In this document: positions 5,054 through 6,628 of the stretch, piece after piece
How positions within the stretch are numbered: position 1 is the first letter of the stretch
How the letters are laid out: each line of letters starts with the position of its first letter
Source of the DNA: Alkalinema sp. CAN_BIN05
GTDB lineage: Bacteria; Cyanobacteriota; Cyanobacteriia; Leptolyngbyales; Leptolyngbyaceae
Assembly (NCBI GenBank): GCA_026786325.1
Contig: JAJAYH010000115.1
Location: 1 to 6,628 of the forward strand
Direction of reading: 5' to 3'
DNA: 6,628 nt
Position numbers and translations under genes: made by a program
The notes under the pieces: model-generated
What the model was told of the DNA's origin: nothing
The model's database searches: none
Seen by the model: only the letters and a program-made list of their open reading frames with translations

Positions 5054-6628
5054 TCAACCTCTTAGCTTCTCCAGTACGCTGATATCTTCGAGGGTAGAGG
5101 TATCACCAGAAATCTCCTGACCCGCAGCAATCGCCCGCAGCAATCGCCGCATAATCTTACCCGATCGAGTCTTGGGTAAAGCATCCGCAAACCGAATTTC
5201 CCCAGGACGAGCGATCGCGCCAATTTCTTTCACGACATGTTTTTTCAGTTCTTTCATCAACTCATCGCTGGCTGTATGGCTGCCTTCCAAGGTGACAAAT
5301 GCCACAATTTCTTCACCCTTGAGATCGTCAGGTCTCCCAACGACCGCTGCCTCGGCTACCGCTGCATGTGACACCAATGCTGACTCAATCTCCATGGTGC
5401 CCAATCGGTGCCCTGCCACGTTAATCACATCATCCACACGGCCCATCACCCAGAAATAACCATCTGTATCCCGGCGCGCCCCGTCTCCAGCGAAGTAAAT
5501 ATATTTGCCATCAACAGGCGCAATATGTTCCCAATAGGTTTTGCGGAAACGATCGTCATCGCCATAAACCGTGCGCATCATTCCCGGCCAAGGATGACGA
5601 ATTGCCAAATAGCCGCCTTCATTATCCGGCACTGAATTGCCATCCATGTCAACCACATCCGCCAGAATTCCAGGGAACGGAAGGGTTGCAGAACCAGGTT
5701 TAGTTGCGATCGCTCCTGGTAATGGCGTGATCATGATGCCGCCTGTTTCGGTTTGCCACCAAGTATCCACGATCGGGCAACGCTCGGCCCCAATTACTTT
5801 GTGATACCACATCCAAGCTTCTGGATTAATTGGTTCACCGACGGTTCCAAGCAATCGGAGCGAAGTCAAATCTCTTGCATTCGGATGCTCATCGCCCATT
5901 TTAATAAAGGCACGAATGGCGGTCGGTGCGGTGTAGAAAATGCTCACCTTATGCTTTTGAATCACATCCCAGAATGCACCAAGGTTAGACGGACGCGGGG
6001 CACCTTCATACATTACCGTCGTCGCGCCGTTGGACAATGGACCATAGATCACATAACTATGTCCCGTAATCCAGCCGACATCTGCCGTACACCAGAAAAC
6101 ATCCTTTTCCTGCAAATCAAAAATCCATTTACAGGTCATATGAGAATACAGGTTATATCCGCCTGTTGTATGGACCACACCTTTGGGTTTGCCCGTCGAT
6201 CCGGAGGTATAAAGAACAAATAAGTTGTCTTCTGCATCCAATTCTGCCGCCGGACAATCACTATCCACCGTTGCGATTAATTCATGCCACCAATGATCGC
6301 GCCCCGATTCCATGCTGACCTCTTGCGCCGTCCGTTTGGCTACAATCACGGTTTCAACTTTCGTTTGACCATTGGCAATAGCTGCATCTACCGCAGGTTT
6401 CAAGGGAACAATAACATCCTTACGCCAGCCACCATCGGCAGTAATCACAACCTTGGCTTCCGCATCCACTAACCGATCGCGCAACGCCTCGGCACTAAAT
6501 CCACCAAACACAACCCCATGCACCGCACCAATTCGGGCACAGGCCAACATTGCAACCGCCGCTTCCGGGATCATGGGCATATAAATCCCAACCCGATCGC
6601 CCTTCACCACGCCCATCTTCTTCAGGAC
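5054..6628 (-). CDS. acs: Acetyl-CoA synthetase (AMP-forming), N-terminus beyond window edge
   Basis: The minus-strand frame is open through the right edge: four codons (V-L-K-K) precede the internal Met at 6616, matching the ANxLKxLGVKKGD region of bacterial Acs. That Met is therefore not the start, and about 110-130 residues are missing from the normal ~650. Counting from that Met, the ATP/AMP motif YTSGSTGKPKG is at 136-146, CTADVGWITGHSY at 176-188, DTWWQTETGG at 284-293 (W287 matches the tryptophan that restricts the pocket to acetate), GDGARRD at 378-384, and the hinge GRVDDVINVAGHRLG at 392-406. PKTRSGK at 481-487 carries the catalytic lysine K487, which protein acetylation switches off in characterised Acs enzymes. 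The reaction is acetate plus ATP plus CoA to acetyl-CoA, AMP and PPi, in the cytoplasm. The C-terminus is complete. The specificity call is strong because the whole Acs pattern is intact. Confidence 0.97.
   Translation of the reverse strand, partial: VLKKMGVVKGDRVGIYMPMIPEAAVAMLACARIGAVHGVVFGGFSAEALRDRLVDAEAKVVITADGGWRKDVIVPLKPAVDAAIANGQTKVETVIVAKRTAQEVSMESGRDHWWHELIATVDSDCPAAELDAEDNLFVLYTSGSTGKPKGVVHTTGGYNLYSHMTCKWIFDLQEKDVFWCTADVGWITGHSYVIYGPLSNGATTVMYEGAPRPSNLGAFWDVIQKHKVSIFYTAPTAIRAFIKMGDEHPNARDLTSLRLLGTVGEPINPEAWMWYHKVIGAERCPIVDTWWQTETGGIMITPLPGAIATKPGSATLPFPGILADVVDMDGNSVPDNEGGYLAIRHPWPGMMRTVYGDDDRFRKTYWEHIAPVDGKYIYFAGDGARRDTDGYFWVMGRVDDVINVAGHRLGTMEIESALVSHAAVAEAAVVGRPDDLKGEEIVAFVTLEGSHTASDELMKELKKHVVKEIGAIARPGEIRFADALPKTRSGKIMRRLLRAIAAGQEISGDTSTLEDISVLEKLRG
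5121..5148. repeat. 13-bp tandem repeat inside acs
   Basis: CCGCAGCAATCGC occurs at 5122-5134 and again directly at 5135-5147, with one extra matching base on each side. Because 13 is not a multiple of three, the two copies are read in different frames, giving RRLLR and AIAAG in the conserved C-terminal stretch after the catalytic lysine. Residue spacing there is the same as in E. coli Acs, so this is not a recent insertion. Confidence 0.85.

Noticed and set aside
5753..6223. Plus-strand open frame of 156 codons opposite acs
   Set aside because: It lies entirely antisense to the highly conserved acetyl-CoA synthetase core and its translation shows no domain-like pattern.
6605..6616. ATG at 6616 as the true start of acs
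   Set aside because: The four upstream codons to the edge match the Acs family, and over 100 N-terminal residues would otherwise be absent.

Overview
This window looks like cyanobacterial chromosome. The palindrome CGATCG, core of the cyanobacterial HIP1 octamer GCGATCGC, occurs about 34 times in 6.6 kb by hand count, against 1-2 expected by chance, and four copies are full HIP1. Base composition is mid-40s % GC by eye. The glycosyltransferase at the left edge resembles the Synechocystis GtrB type. I cannot name the genus.

Five protein genes and one partial repeat-rich intergenic region lie on the minus strand, with one small gene on the plus strand. From right to left (the direction of minus-strand transcription): acetyl-CoA synthetase (5054-6628, N-terminus off the right edge); a small plus-strand gene for a 46-residue single-span membrane protein (4894-5034), convergent with acs and divergent from the next gene; a membrane-anchored SGNH/GDSL-type protein (3840-4784) followed 33 bp later by a DUF554/YqgA-type membrane protein (3063-3806), probably one transcript; a 248-bp AT-rich gap holding a good sigma-70-type promoter; a predicted helix-turn-helix protein with a long Ser/Thr/Lys-rich tail (2275-2814); a 136-bp MITE-like element (2142-2277) whose right tip supplies that gene's stop codon; a class III omega-aminotransferase close to beta-alanine:pyruvate aminotransferase (799-2103); and, 22 bp further, a GtrB/DPM1-like family 2 glycosyltransferase (1-776) whose C-terminus runs off the left edge.

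Most of the window is ordinary housekeeping and envelope metabolism. Acs makes acetyl-CoA from acetate. The aminotransferase interconverts omega-amino acids and keto acids, possibly feeding malonate semialdehyde or alanine pools. The glycosyltransferase and the SGNH protein are plausible cell-envelope glycan enzymes. I see no CRISPR array, RNA gene, defence system or prophage gene.

The most interesting feature is the MITE-like element. Removing it on paper leaves the helix-turn-helix frame open almost exactly to the aminotransferase start, in either of the two plausible excision registers. This suggests that a formerly tight gene pair was split and the upstream protein's tail trimmed. I found no evidence for a wholly new multi-gene system.
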